Assembly: GCA_002480925.1 (NCBI GenBank)
Contig: DLDA01000011.1
Location: 1 to 56,119 of the forward strand
Origin: Lachnospiraceae bacterium UBA7784
Lineage (GTDB): Bacteria > Bacillota > Clostridia > Lachnospirales > Lachnospiraceae
DNA length: 56,119 nucleotides
Direction: 5' to 3'
Each line of letters begins with the position of its first letter. The first letter of the stretch is position 1. The notes under the pieces were generated by a model that saw nothing but the letters and a program-made list of their open reading frames with translations, did no database searches and had not been told where the DNA came from. Position numbers and translations under genes: made by a program. Positions 1-8,742 of this stretch are shown here, in pieces.

Positions 1-641
1 AACTTTGCTGTATATGCATATCCAAGATTGTCATAGAAGGTCATGCTGATCGGCAGCCCATCTGTACTCTCGACATTAGAATCATTCTCATCCACGATGC
101 CGGTGAGATGTGCCTGTGATGTATATTCAGGCTCTGAGGTCTGGTTTGCAGGATCCATGAGACGAAGTGCGCTTACTGTATCCTTCTTTATGGTCCCGTT
201 TTCCTTGTCTGCCTGCCATCCCATTACATGATATCCTGTCGAGGTCATCGACAGATATCCGTTTGCATCTACATAGAAGCTTCCGGCACGGGTGAATACA
301 TTCTTGGCACCAGTGTTTACTATAAAGAAGTTTGTAGAGCTTGTGTCTGAGAGACGCAGATCGAATCCATCGTTTGTAGTCTCTGCGGCTCCTGAGGTGG
401 AAACGGAGACCTTTGTCGCGGCTGTGGTAACTCCAAGTCCTATCTGACGGGGGTTTATTCCTCCTCTTTTTGCATTTCCGCCTGAAGCATCAGACATGGT
501 CTGGTACATTATGTCCTGAAATGTAGTAGATGACGACTTGAAGGCCGTTGTATTTACATTAGCTATATTGTTACCGATTACATCCATCCTCTGCTGATGG
601 GTTTTAAGTCCGGCTACGCCGGAAAAAAGTGAACGCATCAT
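1..641 (-). CDS. flgE: Flagellar hook protein FlgE, N-terminal part (cut by window edge)
   Basis: Hook structural protein that polymerises outside the cell between rod and filament. The first 213 codons are visible; the 3' end lies beyond base 1. The product begins MMRSLFSGVAGLKTHQQRMD and continues into the rod/hook family signature VIGNNIANVNTTAFK, followed by a FlgE-like 'GFDLRLSDTSSTNFFIV' stretch where the surface domain starts. The start at 641 is chosen because GGAGGT (656-651) lies 9 bases upstream; a second ATG at 638 is in frame. The gene follows fliK by 22 bases, so it belongs to the same operon. FlgE and FlgG share the N-terminal motif; the position after fliK and the Thr/Ser-rich segment favour FlgE. 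Confidence 0.9.
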   Translation of the reverse strand, partial: MMRSLFSGVAGLKTHQQRMDVIGNNIANVNTTAFKSSSTTFQDIMYQTMSDASGGNAKRGGINPRQIGLGVTTAATKVSVSTSGAAETTNDGFDLRLSDTSSTNFFIVNTGAKNVFTRAGSFYVDANGYLSMTSTGYHVMGWQADKENGTIKKDTVSALRLMDPANQTSEPEYTSQAHLTGIVDENDSNVESTDGLPISMTFYDNLGYAYTAK

Positions 642-663
642 AGCGCATTTACCTCCAATATTA

Positions 664-2328
664 TCAAGCCAGGTAGCTTAGCGTATTTCCATTGTCCTTC
701 ATCATGGAATGAAGGATCTCTTCCCTTGTCTCCTCAATGCTGTCAGTGTCAGAAAAGGCACTGCCACTTAATGATCCTGACATATGCTCTCCTCTTCTGC
801 CCTTATAGTCTCCTCCCTGATCAGAAAGAGACTGCCCGAAATCAGCTCCCTCGTCTGTAAATGCATGAGGCTCAACTGAGATCGTGACCTCGTTTACCCT
901 GACTCCCTGCTTGTTGAGCTCTTCCCTTAGATCTGAAAGTCTGTTCTGAAGAGCATGACGGACTGCCTCATTCTGTGCATAGAGATGAGCGCTTACATCC
1001 CCGCTCTTCTCTGACACCTGAAGGAAGATCTTTCCAAGGCTTGCTGGATTAAGCTCCATTTCAAGACTCTTTACCGCAGCTCCCTTAGCTTCCTTTACTT
1101 TTTCTGCTATCTGCTGTATCAGATTATCTGCATTGATATCTGTGTACTTAAGAGCAGAGGTGATCGTCTCTGTAAATGACCTGACAGTCTGTGAGCTTAC
1201 TGTATTCTGGGTCAGAGTGACATTTTCTGTCTCTGTGGTCTTAGCGGCGCCTCCTCCCTTATCTGACATAGAAGGATTCCCCTCTGTATCGGAAGGATTG
1301 CCCTGGTACTGGTCAGGTGACTTGCCCTTATCAGTGTCCTGGCTTATATTTTCATTCTGCTGGACCATCGTATCAGAAGCTGTCCCGTCAGTATCTGTGG
1401 CCGCTTCAGTCGTCACTGCCTTATCATCAGAAGAAGTCTCTTCTACTGTTACTGCATTAACGACCTTTACATTTACCGTATCTGCTGACCCATCAGTCCC
1501 GCTCATAGAGTCATTGGCAGAAGGAGTGGCAAATGACATGGAAGGATCATCTGATGCGATGTCAGATGTCATCTCAGCCGCTCCTGCCATTTCAGCAGGC
1601 AGATCCGACAGAGCCTGTGATAGATCATCAAGAAAGGTTGAAAAATCATCTGATGTCAGGATATCAGATGTGTCCTGACCTGTGAGATTCATATAAAGTT
1701 TTGCTGCATTTGATGGGTTGAAAAGATCTGTGACTGTAAGGCCAAGCTTTTCCATTGCATCCTTTACTGACTGCTCGCTTGAACCTGTGTCCTTTTCAAT
1801 TGTAGTAAGAATATTCGAAGTAAAGTCATCCGTGGCTTTGGCTTCATCCACTGTAATATCTTCCGTTTCCGGTCCGGATATACCCGTGTCCTTATCCTTA
1901 TCTGCTGGCTTTTTTATGTCTGTTTTTTTGTCCTGGTCCTTTATCTCCTTTCCCTTGTCCGACCTCTTATCATCCTTAGTCCTTACGGATGTCTGCTCGG
2001 TCGATATGTCCTTGTCTTTTGTCCTTGTATCGGTAGGGGCGTTTTTGTCAGTCTGCTTTATCAGAGAAGGATCTGATCTCTTATTGTATGAGACAGACAG
2101 CTTCAGGTCCTCTTTTGTATAAGAAGTTCGTCCATTGTCACCAGAAGTCCTGTAAGCTCTGTTCTCTGATACAGTATCCTTACTTCCTTTCAGATCTATA
2201 GACAGGTCATTCATGACCGCTATGAAATCCGCTCCGGAAGAATTATCCTGCCTTGAGACTTTTGACTTTAAGGCCTTACCGTTTTCTACAGGGACATTTA
2301 TCACACCCTGTGGCTTCATTGGCACCAT
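664..2328 (-). CDS. fliK: Flagellar hook-length control protein FliK
   Basis: Molecular ruler that is exported through the flagellar secretion apparatus and switches its specificity from hook to filament subunits. The 554-residue product has a long low-complexity N-terminal and central region very rich in Asp, Ser, Thr and Lys, as expected of the disordered ruler part. A compact C-terminal domain at about residues 424-490 carries the recognisable MELNPASLGKIFLQV core followed by LRDEL-like 'LSDLREELNKQGVRV'. That core is the FliK C-terminal (Flg_hook) signature. The start is preceded by AAGGAAAGG; an in-frame ATG three codons later (2319) is also possible. An 82-base gap with a strong hairpin separates it from the upstream motE-like gene, and flgE follows directly. 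Confidence 0.92.
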   Translation of the reverse strand: MVPMKPQGVINVPVENGKALKSKVSRQDNSSGADFIAVMNDLSIDLKGSKDTVSENRAYRTSGDNGRTSYTKEDLKLSVSYNKRSDPSLIKQTDKNAPTDTRTKDKDISTEQTSVRTKDDKRSDKGKEIKDQDKKTDIKKPADKDKDTGISGPETEDITVDEAKATDDFTSNILTTIEKDTGSSEQSVKDAMEKLGLTVTDLFNPSNAAKLYMNLTGQDTSDILTSDDFSTFLDDLSQALSDLPAEMAGAAEMTSDIASDDPSMSFATPSANDSMSGTDGSADTVNVKVVNAVTVEETSSDDKAVTTEAATDTDGTASDTMVQQNENISQDTDKGKSPDQYQGNPSDTEGNPSMSDKGGGAAKTTETENVTLTQNTVSSQTVRSFTETITSALKYTDINADNLIQQIAEKVKEAKGAAVKSLEMELNPASLGKIFLQVSEKSGDVSAHLYAQNEAVRHALQNRLSDLREELNKQGVRVNEVTISVEPHAFTDEGADFGQSLSDQGGDYKGRRGEHMSGSLSGSAFSDTDSIEETREEILHSMMKDNGNTLSYLA

Positions 2329-2368
2329 CCTTTCCTTGGTATAAGCTTTACTTCATTTTATATATCGG

Positions 2369-2398
2369 CTTCTGCCTGAAAAAGTTTACAGGCAGAAG
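2369..2398 (-). other. Intercistronic RNA hairpin upstream of fliK
   Basis: A perfect 10-bp inverted repeat (CTTCTGCCTG / CAGGCAGAAG) with a 10-base loop lies in the 82-base gap between the motE-like gene and fliK. No U-tract follows the stem on the minus strand, so it is not a standard intrinsic terminator. It could be an RNA-stability or processing element that sets the relative level of the hook genes. The structure is seen directly; the role is inferred. Confidence 0.55.
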
Positions 2399-2410
2399 GG
2401 ACAAGCATTA

Positions 2411-3235
2411 TCATGACGGATTCATTATCTTTGTAACTGCTGCAGCAGTATCCTTGTCCATCTTTCCAAGTACTGCTCCTCTTGAATCCGTGTCCATAGC
2501 ATTAAGTATCTTTGCGACAAGCTTCAGGTTGTTGGTCATCTTATCGAAGATATCCGCTGCCTCCTGTGGCTTCATAGCCGAATATGTCTTGGCATAGTCG
2601 CTCATCTTCTTATCGCTCTGCAGGTCAGAAACCACCTGCTTATAGATCTTCTCTGCATTCTCGGGCTCTATTTCCTCGTAGTAGCTCTTATAGTTACTGA
2701 TATCAGGAGCCTTATCCGAATATACTACCTTTTCGTAGAAGTCCTCCTTCTCCTGCTCGAACTTCTTCTCATTTTTCTGATATTTCTTAAGCTGCTTTTT
2801 TGCTGCTGCAAGATCCGTTGATGACGTGGCAGCTGCATCCACCTGCTTCTTTAGCGAGGCATTTTCCTTTTCAAGCTGCTTTACCCTTGCTACAGCCTCC
2901 TGCATTGATGAAAATGCATAAGGATCGTTTTCCGATGAGGACTTTGCGGTCTGCTTATTCTGCGGAAGGATCTTGTTTACGACTGGGATATTCTTGAGAT
3001 AGGGGGAAAGCATTGTGCCTATCCCTCCTACGTCCATCCTTACTATTATAGCAATTATCGCAAGCCAGACTAAAAGGATGATTATACCCGCAAGAGCTAC
3101 TACCGCTCCTGATCCCTTTGAATCAGGATCATCTCCGTCCCCGTCTGATCTTTTATTTTTCTTTTTGGAAGAGCTGTCGGCCTTCTTTGAATCTTCCGAA
3201 GTCTTCCTTCCCTTTTCCTCTCTGGGATCTGCCAT
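2411..3235 (-). CDS. MotE/YlxF-like flagellar membrane protein
   Basis: The 274-residue protein has a charged Lys/Asp-rich cytoplasmic N-terminus, one transmembrane helix at about residues 44-65 (rich in Ile, Leu and Val), a coiled-coil-like segment at about 110-175, and a C-terminal domain at about 190-274 containing AMKPQEAADIFDKM and DTDSRGAVLGKMD. This tail resembles the MgtE N-terminal domain repeat found in MotE/YlxF proteins. In Bacillus the homologue ylxF occupies the same place between fliJ and fliK, so both architecture and position agree. The likely role is a membrane-bound accessory of the flagellar motor or export gate. The start has GGAG 9 bases upstream. Family assignment is good; exact function is inferred. 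Confidence 0.75.
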   Translation of the reverse strand: MADPREEKGRKTSEDSKKADSSSKKKNKRSDGDGDDPDSKGSGAVVALAGIIILLVWLAIIAIIVRMDVGGIGTMLSPYLKNIPVVNKILPQNKQTAKSSSENDPYAFSSMQEAVARVKQLEKENASLKKQVDAAATSSTDLAAAKKQLKKYQKNEKKFEQEKEDFYEKVVYSDKAPDISNYKSYYEEIEPENAEKIYKQVVSDLQSDKKMSDYAKTYSAMKPQEAADIFDKMTNNLKLVAKILNAMDTDSRGAVLGKMDKDTAAAVTKIMNPS

Positions 3236-3250
3236 AGCTGCTGTCTCCTA

Positions 3251-3697
3251 TCAATTCCTGCCTGAATATCTGTAGCTTGTAAGCTCATCATTTATCTTGT
3301 TCTCTGTAGAGGCAAGCTCCTGCTTAAAGCTGTCAAAGGCTTTTTCTTTAAGCTTTTCCTGGGTCTTCCTCTCTTTCATGGCAAGGTCTAGCTTTTCTCT
3401 TTCCATATCAAGAGCCTGCTGGGCTTTCTTTACCTCAAACATCTGGTCACGTATCATGGACTTTATGGTCCTTACCGCGTCCCGGTAGAAGTTTACTTCC
3501 TTTAGGTCTATCTGATCAGAGTCAAGTGAGATAGCAAGGCTTTTTTCATAATCACTTTTTCTAATGAAAAGCGCAGAAAGCTTCCTTCTCTCCTCACTTT
3601 CCCTCGCAGCTGCCAGAGCAAACTCTGCCTTTTCCTGAGACTCGAGCATCTGCTTTAAGTTCAGGATATTCTGCATCCGGTATATAAATTTAGCCAT
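3251..3697 (-). CDS. fliJ: Flagellar export chaperone FliJ
   Basis: Small 148-residue, almost wholly alpha-helical protein with heptad-like charged repeats (starts MAKFIYRMQNILNLKQMLES). It is the central coiled-coil stalk of the flagellar export ATPase, inserting into the FliI ring and coupling it to FlhA. FliJ sequences are poorly conserved, so the call depends on length, the N-terminal 'YRMQNILNLK' pattern and the position directly after fliI. The start at 3697 has AAGGA upstream. The gene lies 9 bases after the fliI stop and 15 bases before the motE-like gene. Confidence 0.85.
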   Translation of the reverse strand: MAKFIYRMQNILNLKQMLESQEKAEFALAAARESEERRKLSALFIRKSDYEKSLAISLDSDQIDLKEVNFYRDAVRTIKSMIRDQMFEVKKAQQALDMEREKLDLAMKERKTQEKLKEKAFDSFKQELASTENKINDELTSYRYSGRN

Positions 3698-3706
3698 CTG
3701 CCGTCC

Positions 3707-5038
3707 TTATGCCTCCTCTTTATTCTCCTCCTGAGGAAAGATCTCAAGAAGCATATCTACTATCTCCTCGAAAGAAAACTTCTGGTCTGTACCCTGTAGC
3801 AGGAAATCATTGACCTCTCCGATCTTTGAGATAGCGAAGTCTATATTGGGATTGGATCCCTTCTTATAGGCTCCTATATTGATCAGATCCTCTGCCTCAG
3901 CATAGGTCGCCATAACATTCTTAAGCTGACCTGCAGCCCTCTTGTGCGGCCCTTTGGCAATTGCGCTCATGACCCTGGATATGGAGGCCAGCACATCTAT
4001 TGCCGGATAATGATTCTTCTGGGCAAGCTTTCTATTGAGCACAATATGGCCGTCAAGTATACTTCTGGCTGTATCGGTGATCGGCTCATTGAAATCATCT
4101 CCGTCGACAAGCACAGTATACAGTCCTGTAATAGAGCCTCTCTCTGCATTGCCGGCTCTTTCTAATAGTCTTGGCAGCTGGGCATAGATAGAAGGCGGAT
4201 ATCCTCTTGTGACTGGCGGCTCTCCGCTTGCCAGGCCTATCTCTCTTTGTGCCATACAGAATCTGGTAAGGGAGTCCATCATAAGAAGGACATCCTTCCC
4301 CTGATCCCTGAAATACTCAGCTATAGCTGTAGCCGTTTTTGCAGCCTTCTGCCTGATAAGGGCCGGCTTGTCAGAGGTCGCTACAACGACAACCGATCTC
4401 GCCATACCCTCTGGACCCAGGTCGTGCTCGACGAATTCCCGGACCTCTCTTCCGCGCTCTCCGATGAGCGCTATTACATTGATCTCGGCCCTTGTATTCC
4501 TTGCAAACATTCCCATAAGAGTCGATTTACCAACTCCTGAGCCTGCGAAGATACCTATACGCTGTCCCTTACCTACTGTGATAAGGCCATCGACTGCCTT
4601 AACTCCAAGTGGAAGGACTTCACTTATAATGACTCTTGACATTGGGTCTGGCGGATCAGCCTCTACAGGATACTCCTGGTCAAATACAGGATATTCCTCG
4701 TCTGGTCCCAGGTCCTCTATCCGTCCTATTCCGTCTACTGTATGACCCAGAAGGGCATCGCCAACAGGGATCGACAGTGGCTTTCCGGTGTTTTTAACGA
4801 CTGAGCCTACGCTTATGCCTTCTGTTGCTTCAAATGGCATAAGAATAAGCTTCTTGTCATTAAAGCCTACTACCTCTGCCATGACCCTGGAGCCTGTGGC
4901 AGTCTCTATCATACAAAGATCATTAAGCCTGGCACCTGGTCCGATGGATTCTATAGTAAGCCCTACTACCTTTGTAACTCTGCCCAGCTCATCATAAAGG
5001 GGCTCATCCAGAGCCTCGATAAACCTTGAAACGTCCAT
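3707..5038 (-). CDS. fliI: Flagellum-specific ATP synthase FliI
   Basis: ATPase of the flagellar type III export apparatus, homologous to F1-ATPase beta. Visible motifs are Walker A GSGVGKST (about residues 166-173), the following GERGREVREF segment, Walker B DVLLMMDSLTRF, and the export-ATPase signature GEPPVTRGYPPSIYAQLPRL. Length (about 443) fits the family. Two starts are possible. The ATG at 5053 has no Shine-Dalgarno and directly follows a hairpin plus U6 tract. The ATG at 5038 has GAGGAG just upstream and is preferred. FliH, its inhibitor/partner, precedes it and FliJ follows. Confidence 0.95.
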   Translation of the reverse strand: MDVSRFIEALDEPLYDELGRVTKVVGLTIESIGPGARLNDLCMIETATGSRVMAEVVGFNDKKLILMPFEATEGISVGSVVKNTGKPLSIPVGDALLGHTVDGIGRIEDLGPDEEYPVFDQEYPVEADPPDPMSRVIISEVLPLGVKAVDGLITVGKGQRIGIFAGSGVGKSTLMGMFARNTRAEINVIALIGERGREVREFVEHDLGPEGMARSVVVVATSDKPALIRQKAAKTATAIAEYFRDQGKDVLLMMDSLTRFCMAQREIGLASGEPPVTRGYPPSIYAQLPRLLERAGNAERGSITGLYTVLVDGDDFNEPITDTARSILDGHIVLNRKLAQKNHYPAIDVLASISRVMSAIAKGPHKRAAGQLKNVMATYAEAEDLINIGAYKKGSNPNIDFAISKIGEVNDFLLQGTDQKFSFEEIVDMLLEIFPQEENKEEA

Positions 5039-5053
5039 CTGCTCCTCAATCAT

Positions 5054-5080
5054 AAAAAACGGGAAGAATCCCTTCTTCCC
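5054..5080 (-). terminator. Terminator-like hairpin between fliH and fliI
   Basis: On the minus strand an 8-bp perfect stem (GGGAAGAA / TTCTTCCC, loop GGGA; 5080-5061) is followed by G and six U residues (5059-5054). This is the form of an intrinsic terminator. It begins within the last base of the fliH stop codon and its U-tract touches a possible fliI ATG. Since flagellar genes continue downstream, it would act as a partial terminator that lowers fliI-to-flgE expression, or as an RNA end protector. The structure is direct; the effect is inferred. Confidence 0.55.
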
Positions 5081-6006
5081 TATATCGACAAGAGCCTGAT
5101 CCGCTTGATCAGGTTAGAAAACTCAGTATCTATCGAAACATCATATACTCCGCCGTCGGTCTCTATCATTCCACTTCCGTCGGAAAGCAGAGGATCCTTG
5201 GCCAGCTCCACGTTCACACTGTCTCCGAGCTTATCTGTTATCAGATCCTTTTTGGACTGGAGAAGGGAATAGTTCTTTTCATTTACCCTGATAAGGATAT
5301 TCTTTGAATGCTCTATATGATTAAGACAGTTATCTATCTGCTTAAGCAATAGACCGCTGTCATCCGAATACTCTATATCAAAGGCCTTTGATACGACATC
5401 TATTACTGCATCAAGCACATCCTTTTCGAGAGACTCTGCCTTTCTTTGGTACTGCTCATCAAGATCGTTTTCCCTCTGCCTTACGGCATCGAGCTTTTCC
5501 TGATACTCAGCCTGACCCTTTACCAGGCCGTCGTTATAGCCCTTTTGCTGAGCCTTCATGGCTGTGTTTTCAAAGAGGCCATCGGCCTCCTCCTTTGCCT
5601 TAGCTATGATCTGGTCTGCCTCCTGTCTTGCCTCAGACAGGATCTGGTCTCTTTGCTGGCTTATGGTCTCTTCAGTAAGGGGATCTGGTGCCTTCTGGCA
5701 AGCTTCTTCTTCCTGCCTGATCAGCGGATGTCCGTTGTCATCCGCAGTAAGAAGCGGCTCTCCGTCCTTACCTGCAGGGATTATATAATTCCCGCTCTGA
5801 TCTTTTTCAAGCACAGGCTGATCTGAATCGTCCCTTGGCAGGGATGCTATAAAGGAGTCTATAGCCATCCTTTCCTCGCGGCGCTTTTCTTCGGATGCCT
5901 TTCTTCTGGCTGCCTCCAGACAGCTTTTTATTCTGGCGTTGGAATCTATAGTTACCTTCTGATCCGATAATATGCTTCCATGATATATATTATACAACCA
6001 GGTCAT
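5080..6006 (-). CDS. fliH: Flagellar assembly protein FliH
   Basis: Negative regulator and stator-like partner of the export ATPase FliI. The product is about 308 residues, rich in Glu, Lys, Gln and Ala, with a long helical middle (LSEARQEADQIIAKAKEEAD, a FliH/V-ATPase E-like segment) and a C-terminal FliH domain. Start 6006 is chosen because GGAGGAGGT lies immediately upstream; an upstream in-frame ATG at 6048 would overlap fliG by 59 bases without its own ribosome site. With the chosen start the overlap with fliG is 17 bases, indicating translational coupling. Confidence 0.88.
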   Translation of the reverse strand: MTWLYNIYHGSILSDQKVTIDSNARIKSCLEAARRKASEEKRREERMAIDSFIASLPRDDSDQPVLEKDQSGNYIIPAGKDGEPLLTADDNGHPLIRQEEEACQKAPDPLTEETISQQRDQILSEARQEADQIIAKAKEEADGLFENTAMKAQQKGYNDGLVKGQAEYQEKLDAVRQRENDLDEQYQRKAESLEKDVLDAVIDVVSKAFDIEYSDDSGLLLKQIDNCLNHIEHSKNILIRVNEKNYSLLQSKKDLITDKLGDSVNVELAKDPLLSDGSGMIETDGGVYDVSIDTEFSNLIKRIRLLSI

Positions 6007-7057
6007 CACCTCCTCCTCTGGAGATAATGATCTCGCCGCTATCCTCAAGCCGCCTTATGACGCCCACGATCTTCTGCTGGGCCTCCTCTACATCCTTCAT
6101 ACGAAGAGGTCCCATATATTCCATATCTTCCTTTATCATAGCAGACAGACGAGAGGAAAGGTTCTTGAAGATAGCATTCTGCACATCCTCGTTGGTTCCC
6201 TTGAGTGCATATTCGAGATCCTGGTTCTCCACATCGCGGAGAACTCTCTGGATAGAACGGTCGTCGAGAAGCAGGATATCCTCGAAGACAAACATCTTCT
6301 TCCTGATCTCCTCTGCAAGCTCCGGCTCCTCAATCTCTAGAGATTCCATTATGCGCTTCTCTGTACCTCTGTCTACAGCATTAAGGATGGCGACGGTTGC
6401 ATCGACTCCACCGGCAGAGGTGTAGTCCTGATTGATAAGGCTTGAAAGCTTTCTTTCGAGCACTCTCTCGACCTCCTTTATCACCTCTGGTGAGGTACGG
6501 TCCATAAGAGCAATCCTTTTGGCTACATCTGCCTGCTTTTCAGGAGAAAGCGCACCGAGTATCATAGAAGCCTGTGTCGGAGGCAGATATGAAAGTATCA
6601 TAGCGATCGTCTGAGGATGCTCGTCCTGAATGAAGTTTAGTACCTGAGACGGCTCTGTCTTCCTGATGAATTCGAATGGACGTACCTGAAGAGATGCGGT
6701 AAGCTTGTTTATTACCTCCTGTGCCTTGTCCGAGCCAAGAGCTGTCTCAAGAAGCTCCCTGGCATATCCGATACCACCCTCTGCAATATACTGCTGTGCC
6801 AGGCAGATCTGATAGAATTCATTTATGACGGCATCCTTGACCTGAGGAGAAACGCTTCGTGTATTAGCAATCTCAAGCGTCAGCTCCTCTATTTCATCCT
6901 CCTTCAGATGCTTGAATATATCCGCGGACCTTTCAGGTCCTAAGGTGATCAGAAGTATCGCTGCTTTCTGGACTCCTGTCAGTCCCTCGGTTCCTGTATT
7001 GGCATCCGGTGTGTTTTTTGCTGCTGCTACCGGTTTTGTTGTTGCTGCTTCAGCCAT
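5990..7057 (-). CDS. fliG: Flagellar motor switch protein FliG
   Basis: Rotor protein of the C-ring, linking FliF to FliM and receiving torque from MotA. The 355-residue product shows the FliG pattern throughout: GVQKAAILLITLGPERSADI near the N-terminus, the EHPQTIAMILSYLPPTQAS middle motif, and the C-terminal torque helix region MFVFEDILLLDDRSIQRVLR, with the conserved charged residues Glu, Asp, Asp and Arg. The N-terminus has a short Ala/Thr-rich extension. It starts 2 bases after the fliF stop with GGGGTGA overlapping the end of fliF. Confidence 0.97.
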   Translation of the reverse strand: MAEAATTKPVAAAKNTPDANTGTEGLTGVQKAAILLITLGPERSADIFKHLKEDEIEELTLEIANTRSVSPQVKDAVINEFYQICLAQQYIAEGGIGYARELLETALGSDKAQEVINKLTASLQVRPFEFIRKTEPSQVLNFIQDEHPQTIAMILSYLPPTQASMILGALSPEKQADVAKRIALMDRTSPEVIKEVERVLERKLSSLINQDYTSAGGVDATVAILNAVDRGTEKRIMESLEIEEPELAEEIRKKMFVFEDILLLDDRSIQRVLRDVENQDLEYALKGTNEDVQNAIFKNLSSRLSAMIKEDMEYMGPLRMKDVEEAQQKIVGVIRRLEDSGEIIISRGGGDDLVV

Positions 7058-7059
7058 CT

Positions 7060-8700
7060 TTATTCACCCCAGTCCTCATTAAGCCAGTTTCTTAGCAGAT
7101 TAGCCGCTGCCTCAGGCTTCTCCTCCACAAACTTCTCAATAAGCTGTCTGGCCTCAGACTTCTCATTATATCCTATGTCCTCAAGCTCCTCCTCCTGCTG
7201 CTGGTCACGGAGCAGGGTATCCACAGTAACCTCGGAGGCCTCCTCTTCTTCCTTCTTTCCATGCAGGCTCTTAAATGCCACAAAGCCCAGAAGGACAAAT
7301 ATAAGCAGGGCAAGAAGAATCTCAAGCCACTCGAGCCAGGTCCGCCCGCCGCTTGAATAATGGAACTGAGGGACATCATAGGAGTTTACTGTGATATTTG
7401 AAGCCGGTATGCCTGTAGCATTGGCTATGGCATTTATCACCGCATTACTCGGCTTTGTCGCTGTCATCCCACTGTTTTTTGCCACGAACTGGTCAAAGGT
7501 CATCTTCTTGAGCTGGCCAGATGCCTTCATCTTGTCCTCATCATAGATCACATCGTTATAGGCTGTGACTGTGATCGAGGAATTGGCATAATCAACAGCT
7601 CCGGCCTCCTGCTGGGATTCTGTCTTGGTCTCATTAGGGAGATAGTCATAAGTCTCCTCATTCGATTCAGAATGAGAGCCCGCTCCCTGCTGAGTCACAT
7701 AGCTTCCTGTGTCATCATTGGAATCGGTTCCAGGCGTACCTGCAGTAGAGCCGTCAGATGAGGAGCTCTTGGTTGTCTTGCTGTCCAGATATCCCTGTGA
7801 CTGACCATCGGCAACATCGTATTCCCATCTGGTCTTTTTGGTATTGGAGAAATCCATCTTGAGATTTGCTGCCACCTGGACATTGTCATAGATAGCCTTG
7901 CCGGTCGCATTCTTTGAAAGGACCTTCTTTACCTGATTCTCTGTATATTTCTCACGCTTCTGTTTTGCAGTAAGATTTGTCGAGGCAATCCCTCCTGAGG
8001 TGGCCTCGTCGCCTCCTGAGAAAAGTATATTGTCGTCAGTATCTATGATCGTGATATTTTCTGTTGTCTTATTTCCAAGACCAGTTGCAATGAATTTGGC
8101 TATGGCTGCTGCCTGATCATCTGACATGGAGCCTGACAGGTCGAGAAGACATGATGCCGAGGCCTCCTCCTGCTTGGCGGCAAGGGTTCCGTCATCGGTC
8201 GGTATATTGAAGTTTACCTTGGCGCTCTTTACATTTGAAAGCGTAGCCAGATAGCTGTCCATCTGCGTCTGCAGATAATGCTGGTTCTTCCTCTGCTTGT
8301 CAGCCTCAGTCGTAGTAAAGGAGCCGTCAGTCACATTGCTGAAGGGATAATCCTCATCTGAGGTCTTGCCTGTATATCCGTTTGAATAGATACCATTCTG
8401 GCCAAGCAGTATGGTGGCAGCTGCCTCGTCCTTCTTGTCTATAGTGAAGGTCATGCCGTCCTGAGACTGGGAATAGGCAATGCTTTGCCCGTCAAGCAGA
8501 TCCTTTACCGATGCAGCCTGCTTGGCGTCAGTCGCGGTCACAAGATCCATCTTGTCCGGCCTTGTAGCGACAACTCCTAGAATAATAAGCGCGATAACCA
8601 CGACAGAAACAGCGCTTATCATAAGCGCCTTCTGTCTTACAGTGAATTTCTTCCACCACTCTGCTATTCTGCTTAAAATATTCTGAATTCTTTCAGGCAT
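7060..8700 (-). CDS. fliF: Flagellar MS-ring protein FliF
   Basis: Forms the MS ring in the cytoplasmic membrane, the base on which the motor is built. The 546-residue protein has TM1 at about residues 26-45 and TM2 at about 455-477, enclosing the periplasmic ring-building region. The acidic cytoplasmic tail ends NLLRNWLNEDWGE, the FliG-binding helix. A Ser/Gly/Thr-rich low-complexity insert (about residues 300-345) sits in the ring domain, where FliF proteins vary. The start has GGGG upstream. It lies between fliE and fliG as in other Firmicutes. Confidence 0.96.
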   Translation of the reverse strand: MPERIQNILSRIAEWWKKFTVRQKALMISAVSVVVIALIILGVVATRPDKMDLVTATDAKQAASVKDLLDGQSIAYSQSQDGMTFTIDKKDEAAATILLGQNGIYSNGYTGKTSDEDYPFSNVTDGSFTTTEADKQRKNQHYLQTQMDSYLATLSNVKSAKVNFNIPTDDGTLAAKQEEASASCLLDLSGSMSDDQAAAIAKFIATGLGNKTTENITIIDTDDNILFSGGDEATSGGIASTNLTAKQKREKYTENQVKKVLSKNATGKAIYDNVQVAANLKMDFSNTKKTRWEYDVADGQSQGYLDSKTTKSSSSDGSTAGTPGTDSNDDTGSYVTQQGAGSHSESNEETYDYLPNETKTESQQEAGAVDYANSSITVTAYNDVIYDEDKMKASGQLKKMTFDQFVAKNSGMTATKPSNAVINAIANATGIPASNITVNSYDVPQFHYSSGGRTWLEWLEILLALLIFVLLGFVAFKSLHGKKEEEEASEVTVDTLLRDQQQEEELEDIGYNEKSEARQLIEKFVEEKPEAAANLLRNWLNEDWGE

Positions 8701-8742
8701 TTTTTACCCCTTTATAAGTATTCTCTGATAAAGCTGACCGGA

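Noticed and set aside
1133..1678. Open frame of 181 codons on the plus strand opposite fliK
   Set aside because: Mirror of the Ser/Thr/Asp-rich fliK sequence; no ribosome site and a composition (Ser/Val repeats) explained by the complementary codons.
2369..2398. Intrinsic terminator before fliK
   Set aside because: The stem is strong but no U-tract follows on the minus strand, so it is listed as an RNA hairpin only.
6007..6048. Upstream start for fliH at 6048
   Set aside because: It would overlap fliG by 59 bases and has no ribosome site, while GGAGGAGGT precedes the ATG at 6006.
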